Source: Macrosoma leucophasiata (taxonomy: Eukaryota; Arthropoda; Insecta; Lepidoptera; Hedylidae). Taken from it: a DNA stretch of 64,000 nt. Each line of letters begins with the position of its first letter. The first letter of the stretch is position 1. This document shows, piece after piece, positions 31,597-42,169 of this stretch. The position numbers were made by a program, and so were the translations under genes. The stretch lies in NCBI GenBank assembly GCA_036365455.1, contig JAWQUS010000001.1:22175001-22239000 (forward strand), given 5' to 3'. The notes under the pieces are model-generated. The model had not been told where the DNA came from and did no database searches. It saw only the letters and a list, made by a program, of their open reading frames with translations.

Positions 31597-32065
31597 GGTT
31601 TAAGCATGTGAAATTTCAAATATTTACACAAATTTTCAATTGTATAAAAAATGTGAAATGATTTAACACAATTAATTATGCTATTCTCACAAAAAAACAA
31701 GAAACACAAAAAACAGAGCTATTTGTGTATAAAGAAGGTCAAAGTTTCAACTCGTCAACGTTGTGAGTGTCTCTTCGAGACACTCACAACGTTGAACGAC
31801 GTTGAAAGTTCTATTTTTATAGTTCTGGATCTGGAAATACTAAAACTCCTATCAATCAAATCAATCAGTCAAGGAAACGCTCAATTAGTTTTTTCTTTAA
31901 AATAAACCAGTTGAAACTTTGACCTTCTTTATACACAAATAGCTCTGTTTTTTGTGCTTCTTGTTTTTTTTGTGAGAATAGCATAATTAATTGTGTTAAA
32001 TCATTTCACATTTTTTATACAATTGAAAATTTGAGTAAATATTTGAAATTTCACATGCTTAAACC
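31597..32065. mobile_element. 469-bp fold-back element, ~156-bp arms and nested central palindrome
   Basis: Left arm 31,597-31,752 and right arm 31,909-32,065 are reverse complements along their full length with only a few differences (for example ttacacaaattt versus aaatttgagtaa). The outer ends are ggtttaagcatgtgaaattt and its complement. Near one edge of the ~156-bp centre lies a perfect 41-bp palindrome, 31,755-31,795: arms tcaacgttgtgagtgtctc, loop ttc. No transposase is present and no clear target duplication was found. Frames crossing it (75 aa at 31,678-31,905) are incidental. Confidence 0.92.
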
Positions 32066-32069
32066 GCCG

Positions 32070-32650
32070 CCTCATTTTGTTCAAATGTTACCACCTCATA
32101 TTGTTTATTTAATACTGATAAAGCACTGTTCAATATAAATAAAAAACACATCAATTTTCTTAACCATTAATTTAATATCTGCTCAGATTTTCCTGTTTCA
32201 TTACCTGGAGCTTAAACACTTCTCTCTCCAAACCAGTCTCAAATCTTGCACAATATTTCTGAAATTCCTTATGATACGCCATAATGCGTCATTCCAGTAA
32301 AGTTACAGCGTACAGGAAATCCCGGATGCTTATATTAGTAAGATCATATGATAGTTTTTTTAGTCGTATTTTATTTTAGCAAGGAAGTCGTCACTAATAT
32401 TTTCTTTGCCAACTAATGGCGAAGTGCGAGTCATTTTTGACGCTCGAATATATTTTAAAATCAATACACTGGTACTATACGATAGCTTCGTTGTGTCGTC
32501 GATGATACTATACCATCGACTATGTAACCTTCTCCATGCCTATTTATGCCATTCTAATTTATTGTAGGTGATATGTGATTATTTATTATTAGAACTCAAC
32601 GGATCTCTGGTTGTCTTTTCAAATGGGAACTAATGTGTTTTTAAATAATC
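32070..32650. other. No gene recognised
   Basis: Nothing supported; a tgtcgtcgatg word near 32,494 also occurs near 9,220. Confidence 0.35.
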
Positions 32651-32839
32651 AATAGCAATCATCATTCTCTCATTCAATATCAGCCGAAAGACATCCAATG
32701 TTGGACAAAAACCTCCTATACTACTCGTATCATGAATTTACGAAGGAAATTCTCATATTCAATGGTCCAGTTAAACGGGAACAAAGCTCCAGCTATTATC
32801 CCCAAGTGTCATTACAACGGTGTACGTCTACATGCCTCT

Positions 32840-32935
32840 TATATTCGCATTAACCGGTGACACGGCACGTAGTGTCGACGTACCCGAGATCGGTCAAGTT
32901 CTTCGGTCATCATTGATTATGATATTTACGTAACT
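32840..32935 (+). repeat. Repeat with agtgtcgacgt...gggatcggtcaagtt motif, copy 1
   Basis: acggcacgtagtgtcgacgt, gagatcggtcaagttctt and catcattgat correspond to 33,712-33,790 (gcgccaaagtgtcgacgtcc, gggatcggtcaagttcattg). Confidence 0.55.
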
Positions 32936-33711
32936 GCATTGGAACTGCGTGCGTATATTATTGCATTTACCTTCGAGGGGTAATTAAAGGTAAATGCAAG
33001 TACAAACATATACAAATATACATTTCCCACCAAGAAACTTCTCTTCATTTTGATCTAATGTTGACCAATACCGCAATATCAGAACTTACGTAGGCAGTGT
33101 GCAACAGAGATAACGCTCTACGAAGTCGAAACTAGGCGATTGTCTCTTTCCTAAGTTTGATGTTCAATATTTCTTGCTGCGTTGTTAGTACATTTTTGAC
33201 AGTTTTTTACCCTTGTAACCATACAAATCTAAATAAGGAGACAATAGAAATGGCATGTTGCTAAAAACGGTCGAGCGATCGGAAAAGAATGACGGCGGTT
33301 TGTATATGCACAGATATTACATACACGGATAAGAACTACGTACTCTAGCTAACTCGGTAATGAAAATGTGAAGGTTCAAAATACATTTTATTGCGTATCT
33401 CCTACCGACATTTTGGCCTTTAAAAAATATGATAGACGATTGGAATTGGTGTTGAATACTGTTGAAGCGACACCAATTTACGATCACGCGATCATGGCAC
33501 TTATATTGTCTTGTTATGTATTTAGGTTTCTGTGCCTGTAAGAGTCGGCGAATATATTGACATTTTTGAACTCCCAGGGACTGAAAATGGAAGACACATT
33601 TTTTTTTTTCAAAATACGAAATTACTTCGTAATGAAGATACTCGTACATTATCACCCCTACCTAAGTTATTTTGCCTTTGTGACAGAAATTAAGGGGCCA
33701 TACTTTATTCG

Positions 33712-33790
33712 CATTATTCAGTAACACGGCGCCAAAGTGTCGACGTCCGCGGGATCGGTCAAGTTCATTGAACACCATTGATATAGTTTT
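33712..33790 (+). repeat. Same repeat, copy 2
   Basis: Direct-oriented relative of 32,840-32,935, about 870 bp downstream; the family is unassigned. The interval between (32,990-33,710) shows no gene; a 112-codon minus frame at 33,317-33,655 has no recognised motif. Confidence 0.55.
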
Positions 33791-33933
33791 ATCTCAATTG
33801 ATATTTGATTGATGAATATTTTATTTTTTTATTGATCGATTCTCAGTAGAAATTGTTTCGTTGTTTGTCATCGTCCTCGTTATGAGTTATCAGTGGGTAA
33901 CTGTTTTTTTATATAAAATTGTCGATTTGTTAC

Positions 33934-34216
33934 TTTTTTTATGCAATGAAGTTGCAAACAAGCATGTAGTTCACATTGATGTTAAGTGATGACTGCAGCC
34001 TATAGAGACACTTACACAAAGACTAAGGTCAAAATGCAGATGCGTTACCACTCCTGAGGCCTGAGGTGTTATGCCTCTGTGCCGAAAATTACAGGGCCGT
34101 ACATTACCACCTGACCGGAACACGAAAGTGCTGAACACTACCATTTAGCGGCAAGTATATTAGGTAATGCGGTGGTGCCTACGCCGAGCTCCGTCACTGG
34201 AGCTCTACCACCAGTA
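33934..34216 (-). repeat. Family A repeat, full length
   Basis: The T-run at 33,934 (A-tail) is followed by the complete family in minus orientation, ending tcactggagctctaccacca. It is a clean copy. Confidence 0.9.
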
Positions 34217-34251
34217 ACTTAAAAATATTTCTGAGTTATTCTCATAGTGTA

Positions 34252-34404
34252 TTTTTTTTCTTTATGTAATGATGGTGGCAAACTAGCATGCAGTTGATAT
34301 GGATGGTAAGTGAATAATTTACACAACTGCAGCTTATAGACATCTACACAAAAACCAGGTGTGAAAATACAGATGAGTTGCCATCCCTGAGGCCTAAGTT
34401 GTTT
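34252..34404 (-). repeat. Family A repeat, 3' half
   Basis: T-run, then atgcagttgatatggatggt, cttatagacatctacacaaa and ccctgaggcctaagttgttt. It abuts a family D segment. Confidence 0.8.
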
Positions 34405-34560
34405 GGTCACGTGATGAGGCCCTAACGCTTTTGCATGAGGATTGGCGATCACAGTGGGTGTAGTTTTATCGCAGGACACTGATGCCCATCTTGCGTTATT
34501 GCACTTACTACCGCCCCATTGAAATGGTTTGACTGCTATTTTTTCGGCTGATTATACTTC
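34405..34560 (+). repeat. Family D repeat
   Basis: tgaggattggcgatcacagt, gttttatcgcaggacactga and aatggtttgactgctatt match 17.3 kb. Confidence 0.65.
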
Positions 34561-34564
34561 AGTG

Positions 34565-35262
34565 TAGAATAGTACTCAACAAGAACACAACTATTCAAAC
34601 CTATTCAAAGTTTTCTGGTGTTCTTATTTTTAATTGTATATACTCCTTAGATTTAAATAAATACATAAGAAATACAACTGGCAAATCGTGCCAGTAACCC
34701 AGTGTCTATCGGTGCGGCGTGCACAACCGTGAAATGATGTCCAAAATGTTGAACCTTACTTAGCAATTTAAATGTCGTTCAGAATTAAGATTTTGTTATC
34801 GATCAGATCATGCAACGGCCAACGTAACAGTTCGACGACCTTCGGCGACACAACTTGACACAAACTTTATTGCATTGTAATTTGCAGTTTTATGATCTCA
34901 CAATTAGTGCTGTGCCGGATATCCGTATCCGAGGATATCGGAAGAAAAAGAAAGATACGTTTACAACATACGGATACGTCATTTAAATGGCTGAAATTTA
35001 TCGTTTTAAATTTCATACATTCTGTCATTTTATCTTTATAGGTACCAAATATAGGTCTTAAGAATTAAAACGTGATTTGGTGCTGGAAAACTATTAAATT
35101 CCGTATATATTACGTTCTATTTCTTATAATCCTTCCTTTATATTTATCGTAGCGAGTAAGTATACCAGTAGTAAGTACTAAACTCAAAGGTACCTGGGTA
35201 CCAAATCAATCATATTGTTAATAAGACCAATCACAAATCCTTGTGATGTTAATGTAAACATA
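34565..35262. other. No gene recognised
   Basis: AT-rich sequence with cgtatccg/atatcgg words at about 34,925-34,990; nothing supported. Confidence 0.35.
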
Positions 35263-35264
35263 AG

Positions 35265-35325
35265 TTATGCAAGGATTTTTTTCGCAGGTTTTTGCGAGCT
35301 TCATACATTGTAGAGACCGATTCCG
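35265..35325 (+). mobile_element. Penelope-terminus fragment
   Basis: cgcaggtttttgcgagcttc followed by atacattgtagaga matches the Penelope end at 18.77 kb. The rest of the element is absent. Confidence 0.6.
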
Positions 35326-35720
35326 GAAGAATGTTAAGAGCCCGTATCCGTATCTGCGGATCTACATTTTTTACGATCTGGGACATCACTACTCACAATG
35401 CATTTCCTGCAACGTTCACATTTTACTTTGCGGTTATAAAATTGTGCTTATTGATTTTATTGTGTTCCGACACTTCCGACGATACGCGATGTTAGTAGCT
35501 TTCCATTTAATGTAGTTTAGTTTAATTACGCAATAATTTCTGCAGTTAACACTGTAGGTTCGTATGTTCCTATCCAGTATTTTTATAACCATGCAAGAGG
35601 CAATAAAAAAGGTCACAATGACCGTAAATAACCTATCGCAGATCTACATTAAATGTTGTCTTAATTTATTTATTTATTTATTTAAACTTTCTGCACAATT
35701 AACGCACAAGAGGCGGACTT

Positions 35721-35736
35721 AATGCTAGACAGCATT
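35721..35736 (-). other. 3' UTR stem-loop of LINE copy 1
   Basis: On the minus strand AATGCT-gtct-AGCATT lies in a block (ggttgactggtagag ... aagtccgcc) shared with copy 2. In LINEs such 3' hairpins are recognised by the element's own reverse transcriptase; here that role is inferred. Confidence 0.7.
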
Positions 35737-35959
35737 CTCTACCAGTCAACCTTAGGGTTGTGTAGAAAACGTAGATTAGTAGTGCATTGCAAAAGCGTTG
35801 AATACGGTAAGTTAAAAGTCATTATAAAAACATATTTCATGAATAAATACGACTATACATTAAGAAATACATATAGGAAAATATATACATACATATCTAG
35901 ACAATAACATAAATAGATATATGCATAAATATAATATACACATAACCATAATATATATA

Positions 35960-36005
<46 letters not shown>

Positions 36006-36074
36006 TAGATAATTCTGATAACAAACAACTTAAAATAAAATAAAATGACGAATTCTTTATTGTAACGAAATAAC

Positions 36075-38990
36075 TCAAAGCATCTTGAGATAATAGTCTC
36101 GGAGCTTTCTTTTAAACGTGATTTTACTGGAAGCTTTTCTTATATCCGTGGGTAGCGAATTCCAGAGCTTTATTGACGAAACAGTAAAAGAGTTGGCCAT
36201 GAAACCAGTACCGTGAGTGGGAAGAAGAAGAGTAAGAGATTCCGATGAACGGAGATTGAGACTATGAGAGTCGCCCAGAATATGAAAATTGAGTTTGAGA
36301 TAATCAGGGGAACCAGGATCGTTTAGTATTGAGAATAATAAGCAGAGTATCCTGACAGAGCGTCGCTCCCGGATAGGAAGCCACTTGAGCTTGGCACGAA
36401 AAGACGAAATGTGGTCGTACTTGCGGAGTCCATAAATGAAGCGAATGCAGTTATTTAAAATACGATCCAATTTGTTCAGAAGTTCTTGGGAAATATCCGG
36501 AAAGCAGACATCAGCATAGTCAATTATGGGCAACACAAGAGATTGTATCAATAGCATTTTTGTTCTAGTTGGTAAAAAGTTTTTAAATCTATAGAGAGAC
36601 CGCAGCGAAGCTGTAACGTTTTGACTAACTGTCGTAATTTGCTTGTTCCAACTAAGGTTGGAATCTATGTACAGACCTAAACTCTTAACAAATGGCAAGA
36701 AAGGTATAACAACATTATTGAATAGAACAGGCGCAAGTTGTTTATTATCAATTTTTTTAATAAAGTAAGAACTACCCAATATTATGGCCTGGCATTTATT
36801 GATATTAACTGAGATACCGAAATTCTTGGACCATTGTAAGATTAAATCAAGATTTCTATTCAGATTCGATATGGCAGATTCCAAATTGTCCAAATTAGCC
36901 TGTGTATATAATTGCAAATCGTCAGCGTACAAATGGAAAGAGCAGTTGAGATATTGAGTCAAAGAATTAATTAATAATGAAAATAAGAGAGGTGAGAGAA
37001 TGCCGCCTTGTGGTACACCAGAGGTTAAGTCGCACCAATCGGACAGATCCCGATCTATGCGAACCGCCTGCTGGCGTCCGTGAAGATAAGCCGAGAACCA
37101 ATCCTGTACATGAGATGAGGCGCCAGCTTGATTAAGAACAGTTATAAGAATATCATATTCTACAGCATTAAATGCATTTGAAAAATCAATTAAGACTAAT
37201 ACCGTCAGCAACGAATTTTCCATCCCTGCCCTAACGTCCTCGGTAATTTTAAGCAAGGCAGTGGAAGTACTATGGCAAGGCCTAAAGCCAGACTGGTACG
37301 GGGAAAGAAGATTATTCTGGAAAACATGATGGGACAGCTGTTTATGTACTACAGCTTCGAGAACTTTAGACAGAAAAGGCAAAATCGAGATTGGCCGAAA
37401 ATGATTATCCAAACAGGGATTAGTGACTTTTGGAAGCGGAATTACGTGTGCTTTACGCCATTCTAAAGGAAAAGTCCCTGTTTCTAAAGAAAAGTTGATG
37501 ATGTGAGTAACGAAGGGGAGTATACAATTTAAAATAAGGGAAATCATGACTCTACTAACTTCATCACAACCAACTGCCTTAGATTTAATTGAGCTCAATA
37601 TCTTGTTCACCTCATCACAAGTAACAGAAGAAAAAGAGAAGGAGTGAAATATTGGCATAGAAGTAAGTTTCTGAATCGTGCCAAGTTTCGTTTGATAATC
37701 CAATACATAACTTTTAGCAAAGTGAAGGTTAAGCTGATTAATTGAAATATTTGAACCAAGAAAACTTTGTTGAGACTTTGTTAATCCGAGAGATTTCAGA
37801 AACTTCCATATGTCTGCTGGAGAACAGTTGGTAATGTTATCAAAGACATAGCGGCGTTTGGCTGCTCTTACCATTTGGTTGCAGCGATTACGGGCCAGTT
37901 TATAAGCACACCAATCAACTTCGCTGCGGTCTCGTCTAAATTCACGAAATTTTTTATTACGTCGTGACATGGCTATGCGAATCCCTCTGGTCATCCAAGG
38001 GGCGGGTGGTCGTTTTACACGCACCGCCCGCAGAGGAGCATGGGTATTAAAAAGTTTCATTATATTTCCATTTAAATTACTAACTTTCTCGTCTATACTA
38101 GAAGCCTGCTCTACCATTGACCAGTCCATTGAGGAAGCGTCATCATTTAATTTGTCTAAATTAATAGCAGCATAATTTCTAATTTTAATAATGACCGATT
38201 GAATTTTGGGAGACTTTATTTTGTAGCTCATGTAGAGTAAATCGTGCCTCGAGAAGCCTGGAGCTACTATTTGACCATAATTGGCAACCAAGTCGATAGA
38301 AGGAGTAAAAATGAGATCGATCCAGGAGTCATCTGAGCCAATATTGTGATGAGTAGGACCCAAAGGAAGTAAGGAAAGATTGGCCGACTCCAGGATCGAT
38401 CTCAACCTGGAAGATCTATAATTTACCTTCAACAAATCAGTGTTGAAGTCACCCATGACTATGAGATGACCACAGTCCGACGTTATTGAATCCAACATAG
38501 ATTCAAGAATAGTAAAGTAGTCGATAGCGGGCGGACAATAAACAACCCCCAGAACCGCTTTAACACCACGGACAGAAATTTCAATAAAAATATATTCTGG
38601 ATTACTACTATAAGCAGATGGAGAAGCTAAAAGGATTTTGTAAGGGATGTTACTACGCAAGTAAATAGCAACACCCCCGGCTCGTTTACCTATTCGATCA
38701 TTGCGAATGAGAATGAAGTTTGGTAAACTAAACGCAGCAGATTGGAGTTCAGGTTTGAGCCAGCTTTCTGAGACAAGAACGGCATGTGTACATGTATTAG
38801 AAAATGTGTTCAAGAGCTCCGAGTGATGTTGTGGGATGCTTTGAGCATTAATGTGACATACATTAAAGTGATTATGAAACCGCTGTAATTCATCAATCAG
38901 ATTGACATCTGGTTGAAATGAGTCATCGAGAGAGCTGTAAGATGTAGAAGAATCACTGCAAGCTGAAAAATAGATTTCGTCATCAGACAT
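36075..38990 (-). CDS. LINE copy 1 ORF2: endonuclease and reverse transcriptase
   Basis: The 971-residue frame is counted from the Met of MSDDEIYFSAC, because copy 2 also begins MSDD; the frame is open 16 codons further upstream. An apurinic-type (EEP) endonuclease occupies about residues 25-255: HINAQS, SESWLK, VVYCPP, GDFN near 178 and SRHD near 246, giving the Asn, Glu, Asp/Asn and His-Asp catalytic residues. A linker (APWMTRGIRIAMSRRNKKFR) leads into reverse transcriptase at about 470-740: FRPISILPFLSKVLEAVVHK, SGFRPCHST, LIDFSNAFN (catalytic Asp near 600), SGVPQGGILSPLLFSLLINS and YADD near 687. The C-terminal tail has LWNSLPTDIRK. No in-frame stop or missing catalytic residue is visible, so the protein may be functional. 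Confidence 0.95.
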   Translation of the reverse strand: MSDDEIYFSACSDSSTSYSSLDDSFQPDVNLIDELQRFHNHFNVCHINAQSIPQHHSELLNTFSNTCTHAVLVSESWLKPELQSAAFSLPNFILIRNDRIGKRAGGVAIYLRSNIPYKILLASPSAYSSNPEYIFIEISVRGVKAVLGVVYCPPAIDYFTILESMLDSITSDCGHLIVMGDFNTDLLKVNYRSSRLRSILESANLSLLPLGPTHHNIGSDDSWIDLIFTPSIDLVANYGQIVAPGFSRHDLLYMSYKIKSPKIQSVIIKIRNYAAINLDKLNDDASSMDWSMVEQASSIDEKVSNLNGNIMKLFNTHAPLRAVRVKRPPAPWMTRGIRIAMSRRNKKFREFRRDRSEVDWCAYKLARNRCNQMVRAAKRRYVFDNITNCSPADIWKFLKSLGLTKSQQSFLGSNISINQLNLHFAKSYVLDYQTKLGTIQKLTSMPIFHSFSFSSVTCDEVNKILSSIKSKAVGCDEVSRVMISLILNCILPFVTHIINFSLETGTFPLEWRKAHVIPLPKVTNPCLDNHFRPISILPFLSKVLEAVVHKQLSHHVFQNNLLSPYQSGFRPCHSTSTALLKITEDVRAGMENSLLTVLVLIDFSNAFNAVEYDILITVLNQAGASSHVQDWFSAYLHGRQQAVRIDRDLSDWCDLTSGVPQGGILSPLLFSLLINSLTQYLNCSFHLYADDLQLYTQANLDNLESAISNLNRNLDLILQWSKNFGISVNINKCQAIILGSSYFIKKIDNKQLAPVLFNNVVIPFLPFVKSLGLYIDSNLSWNKQITTVSQNVTASLRSLYRFKNFLPTRTKMLLIQSLVLPIIDYADVCFPDISQELLNKLDRILNNCIRFIYGLRKYDHISSFRAKLKWLPIRERRSVRILCLLFSILNDPGSPDYLKLNFHILGDSHSLNLRSSESLTLLLPTHGTGFMANSFTVSSIKLWNSLPTDIRKASSKITFKRKLRDYYLKML

Positions 38991-39328
38991 AATATAATAG
39001 ATACGTAATAAAATAAATATAATATATAATAATATCAATTTAGTTGGTATAGACTAAAAGTAAGAAGAGTTAAAACTCGTCTTACTGCAGAACCCGCCGG
39101 TTAACTGACAACTCATTAAAATTAAGTTAACATAAAATATTTTTTAAGGCACACATCAATAAAAAAAATATTGAAAAAAAAAAAAAAAATTTGGTCCGCA
39201 CGAAAACCAATAAAATACCGTAGGAAATATCCGATCGTAAAAATAATTGATCTGTCGAAAAAGCATAATGTTGACAGTTGACGTTGACGTAGGGAAATCT
39301 GTGACAGCTTTATAGAAACCTAAAGTTT

Positions 39329-39753
39329 GAGTTTTGGCGGGAACCTTGAAAGAGGCGTATGGTGCTCTTATTTTATTTCATTTTCTTGGTGTATTTTTTA
39401 GTTATATTGAATAAAATTGGTGGCATTTTGTTTGATATAGGTTTATTACAGTGCCCGTGTGTAGTGAAATAGAATAACAGTGCGAAAACACGACCTTTCA
39501 GGTTGCCTCCAAAACTTCATTGTAAATGTTCTGGTAAAGTAGCCATCGCTTTACTCGATTAACTTGATTGTAACTCACTTGACTGACATATTATACTTGA
39601 TAACTTATATAATTGATACTTACATATTATACTTGATGACTATATTATACTAACTTTTACGCTGCTTATATAAATATGAAATATCGTTTTACTTGACACT
39701 GGCAATATGCGTAATAGCGATGCCATAATAAGAAAAAAAAAAAAAAAAAAAAA
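39329..39753 (+). mobile_element. Family G poly(A) retroposon inserted between ORF1 and ORF2
   Basis: Begins gagttttggcgggaaccttg and ends gccataataag followed by about 21 As (39,733-39,753). It is homologous along its length to 43,917-44,336 in the opposite orientation. Flanking words aaacctaaagttt (39,316-39,328) and aaacctagttt (39,751-39,761) may be an aged target duplication. Its orientation is opposite to the host LINE. No coding frame; no tRNA-like head seen. Confidence 0.8.
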
Positions 39754-39961
39754 CCTAGTTTGTTTTGTACAAAAAAAAAAAAACTAAATAGATAAGACTC
39801 GCGAAGGTAGATTCTAATTGCTAAAACAAATACTGAGAGACGTTCGTAAACAAAACGATAACAATAATCAAGCTGAAGAACACATAATTGGTTAACTAAA
39901 TTGCTAAAAGCTACGTGCGGACTACTATAAAACATACTTAAAATTGACGTGCCACTACTTT

Positions 39962-40723
39962 CTACTTATTTTTCACGATTCGCTTCGATCTGGTGGAAGG
40001 AGCAGCATCTGTTTTGACTTGTACGTTCGAGGATTTCGTCGCACCCGTCGGAGGCTCGTCGCATGATTTACCCAGTTCCGATGTCAATGCCGCGAGATCG
40101 TCTTGGTTTAACAGACGACGACGAGTATTATCAGGCAGTTTCGCATATATGTTGCCATCCAGAGTCCACACGTTCGTGATTCCCAGTAGTCTTCGGGCAT
40201 TGGAAAATAACACTTGCCTATGTCGCGTCAAAAATTCGGTCAAGACGAATGAAGATCCCTTAAGCTTTGTTTTTTTACTCCACACATCAGATTTTATGGC
40301 AGAATCGCAAAAACGAATGAGAATTAGTCTTGTACGGCCCTCAGAGATGCTTCCCAAGCGGTGACAAACAGACAAAGAAGATTGGTTGATAGTATGCATA
40401 CCCAGTTTGTCACGGAGAATGGTAATTACTTCATCAGGAGTGCACTCTCCAGGCCTCTCAGGGACACCACCCAGCAAAATGAATTTCTTTCTATGCCGCA
40501 TCTCAATCACATCAATGTTCTTACTGATATCAGTAATCTGCTTCTGCAAGGCGTTTAAAACCGTCCACACATGCTCCTTGAATTTAGAATAATCCTTAGT
40601 GAGAGCACTGAGATCACTTCCTGGCACGGTGGTGTTTAGGTGAGCTTCGAACTCTGCCATGCGCTGATTTAAGGCCTGCATAGTTGTTCTTTGTAGGTCA
40701 GCAATATCAGCGATTGAAGACAT
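39962..40723 (-). CDS. LINE copy 1 ORF1 protein (RRM/FP25K-like)
   Basis: 253 residues. The N-terminal third is helical and heptad-like (LNQRMAEFEAHLNT ... VWTVLNALQKQITDISKNID), suggesting a coiled coil for multimerisation. Then MRHRKKFILLGGVPE opens a region like the RNA-recognition fold of LINE-1 ORF1p, followed by SVCHRLGS and TRLILIRFCDSAIKSDVWSK. Next comes SSFVLTEFLTRHRQVLFSNA and NVWTLDGNIYAKLPDNTRRR, which resembles the C-terminal domain of baculovirus FP25K-family proteins also found in insect retroelements (from memory). The end is basic (RSKRIVKNK). There is no CCHC knuckle. It probably binds element RNA. ORF2 follows about 970 bp downstream. Confidence 0.88.
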   Translation of the reverse strand: MSSIADIADLQRTTMQALNQRMAEFEAHLNTTVPGSDLSALTKDYSKFKEHVWTVLNALQKQITDISKNIDVIEMRHRKKFILLGGVPERPGECTPDEVITILRDKLGMHTINQSSLSVCHRLGSISEGRTRLILIRFCDSAIKSDVWSKKTKLKGSSFVLTEFLTRHRQVLFSNARRLLGITNVWTLDGNIYAKLPDNTRRRLLNQDDLAALTSELGKSCDEPPTGATKSSNVQVKTDAAPSTRSKRIVKNK

Positions 40724-40809
40724 TGTTGGGTTTTCCAGTGTAAACAGTAGTTAAGTAGTGCAAGTGAAGTGAGTGTCAGGTTACCAGCAAGTGAGTAAAA
40801 TTTCTTTTT

Positions 40810-41025
40810 TAAGGCATATGAACTTCAATGACTATTTTAATATATGATTAGTTATGATAAATCAAGACTATTCAAATACTTTTCATTAACAAAAACTGTA
40901 AATTTATCCTATTAAACATAAATATTTATAGAGCACATGTAACTAATTTTTATGCAGCTACCCCGTAATTTTACACAACTTAATGCACAAGCATCACCTC
41001 GCTTTCCTCCCGCGACCCTTGTACG
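40810..41025. other. No gene recognised
   Basis: AT-rich sequence upstream of LINE copy 1; may include part of its 5' leader. Confidence 0.35.
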
Positions 41026-41029
41026 ACCC

Positions 41030-41225
41030 ACAAGTTTTTATTCCGGTTAGTACCCACCGATGACGTGAGAGTTGCACCTACCAAATCGTATGTCTTACCC
41101 TCCCTAGCAACGTCCTAAGCCGAGGTCGAATTCTAAGAACCTTAATCAATAAAATATTAAGGCTGGCAGCCCTTTGCGCTCACCGGTAAGGTGGACTACC
41201 GTCGTCTCGAGACTAGCCGTCTACC
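41030..41225 (+). repeat. Family E repeat
   Basis: tattccggttagtacccacc, cctaagccgaggtcgaattc, ggctggcagccctttgcgct and gtctcgagactagccg match 50.93-51.27 kb. Confidence 0.6.
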
Positions 41226-41384
41226 TACGAAAAAAAACCCAAATATCTTTCTAAAAATTATGTGATAGGTACTGTTGTAATATGAATACGTCAATGTTGT
41301 CAACATTTTACGGATATAGTAGATATGTTTTTATTAGTTTTGTAATTCGGCGAGGTCCATTCGTTGAAGTAAATTATTTTGTCG

Positions 41385-41452
41385 GATGTATCTCGCGTAT
41401 ATATAAAAGTAATTTGATTATAAACCCAACGTTTCGGTCGCTTTTACAATAG
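41385..41452 (+). mobile_element. Penelope-terminus fragment
   Basis: gtatctcgcgtatata and aacccaacgtttcggtcgct correspond to the internal terminal modules of the 7.4 and 18.8 kb elements. Truncated before cagctaccgtgg. Confidence 0.6.
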
Positions 41453-41617
41453 AGTTGTAACGGTATAAAAGAGCAGAGTCCTGGCAACATATCCCTTTGC
41501 AATAGCAAAGGCTAGCCTGTCTGGCTAGCACCAGAAACGACCAGAAACGGTAGTCAAAGCCCCAATAGGTCTTTGTAAATAGGTAATCTTTAAGATTTCC
41601 GAAAACACAACATATTT

Positions 41618-41930
41618 GCCTGCCTCGGTAGCCTAATGGTAGCAGGCCACTACTACTACGCTGAGGTCCTGGGTTCGATTCCCGGGTAGGGGGTTATCAG
41701 AGATAATGGTTAAAAAGCCTTCTATTGGGATTTTTCCATTTTCTGGAAATTTCCCAGTACCTCAAAGTTTGGTAATGTGCCCGGAGATGTCAACAGGCTC
41801 GCCACCTGTTACATGGGCCAAAACGTAACCGGCGAATCGTGGGTGTTTGCATGTATGCTTGAATGCATGCATTTACCTCTGCCTACCCCTTCGGGGATTG
41901 CAGGCGTGAAGTTACGTTTTTTTTTTTTTT
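41618..41930 (+). repeat. tRNA-derived SINE (family B), best copy
   Basis: The tRNA-like head has A-box tagcctaatggtagc at about 41,629 and B-box gggttcgattcccgg at about 41,671. The body includes gggatttttccattttctgg, ggagatgtcaacaggctcgc and cgtaaccggcgaatcgtggg. The end is ccttcggggattgcaggcgt, gaagttacg and a T-run (41,917-41,930). Split Pol III promoter spacing and the repeated copies define a SINE. Its flanks show no clear duplication by eye. Confidence 0.9.
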
Positions 41931-41994
41931 ACAACATATTTTTTTACAACTTTGGCATCGGGACGTCACGATCCCATCGTAGACTTGTGGACGA

Positions 41995-42165
41995 TAATTA
42001 TTTTCCTAGAACAGTCAGTCACCCGAACAGTGGCGGTCTAACTATTCCAATTGGGCGGTAGTAGGTAGCAAAAAGAGGATTAGGAGTAGCGTCTTGCGAT
42101 AAAACTACCGCCACTGCGATCGCTTATCCGCATGCCAAGCGTGGCGATTATGCCATATACCCACC
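41995..42165 (-). repeat. Family D repeat
   Basis: Minus-oriented: gataaaactaccgccactgc, gatcgcttatccgcatgcca and tccaattgggcggtagtagg are the complement of the 17.3-kb copy. Confidence 0.55.
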
Positions 42166-42169
42166 CCAG

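Larger units (their letters stand above)
35662..40800 (-). mobile_element. Complete LINE, copy 1 (minus strand)
   Basis: From 3' to 5' on the plus strand: AAATA-type tail (35,662-35,684 as tttatttatttattta), conserved 3' stem-loop (35,721-35,736), a (TA)n tract at about 35,960-36,000 in the 3' region, ORF2, a ~970-bp spacer containing a family-G insertion (39,329-39,753), ORF1, then an undefined 5' leader. Both ORFs are uninterrupted, suggesting recent activity. The 5' boundary is a guess; no target duplication was identified. ORF2 style suggests the CR1/Jockey group. Confidence 0.85.

Noticed and set aside
35959..36001. (TA)n run as a separate feature or origin
   Set aside because: It is a microsatellite in the LINE 3' region; copy 2 has a similar tract at the same relative place.
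37272..38175. Plus-strand frames inside LINE copy 1 ORF2
   Set aside because: Antisense shadows of the reverse-transcriptase gene.
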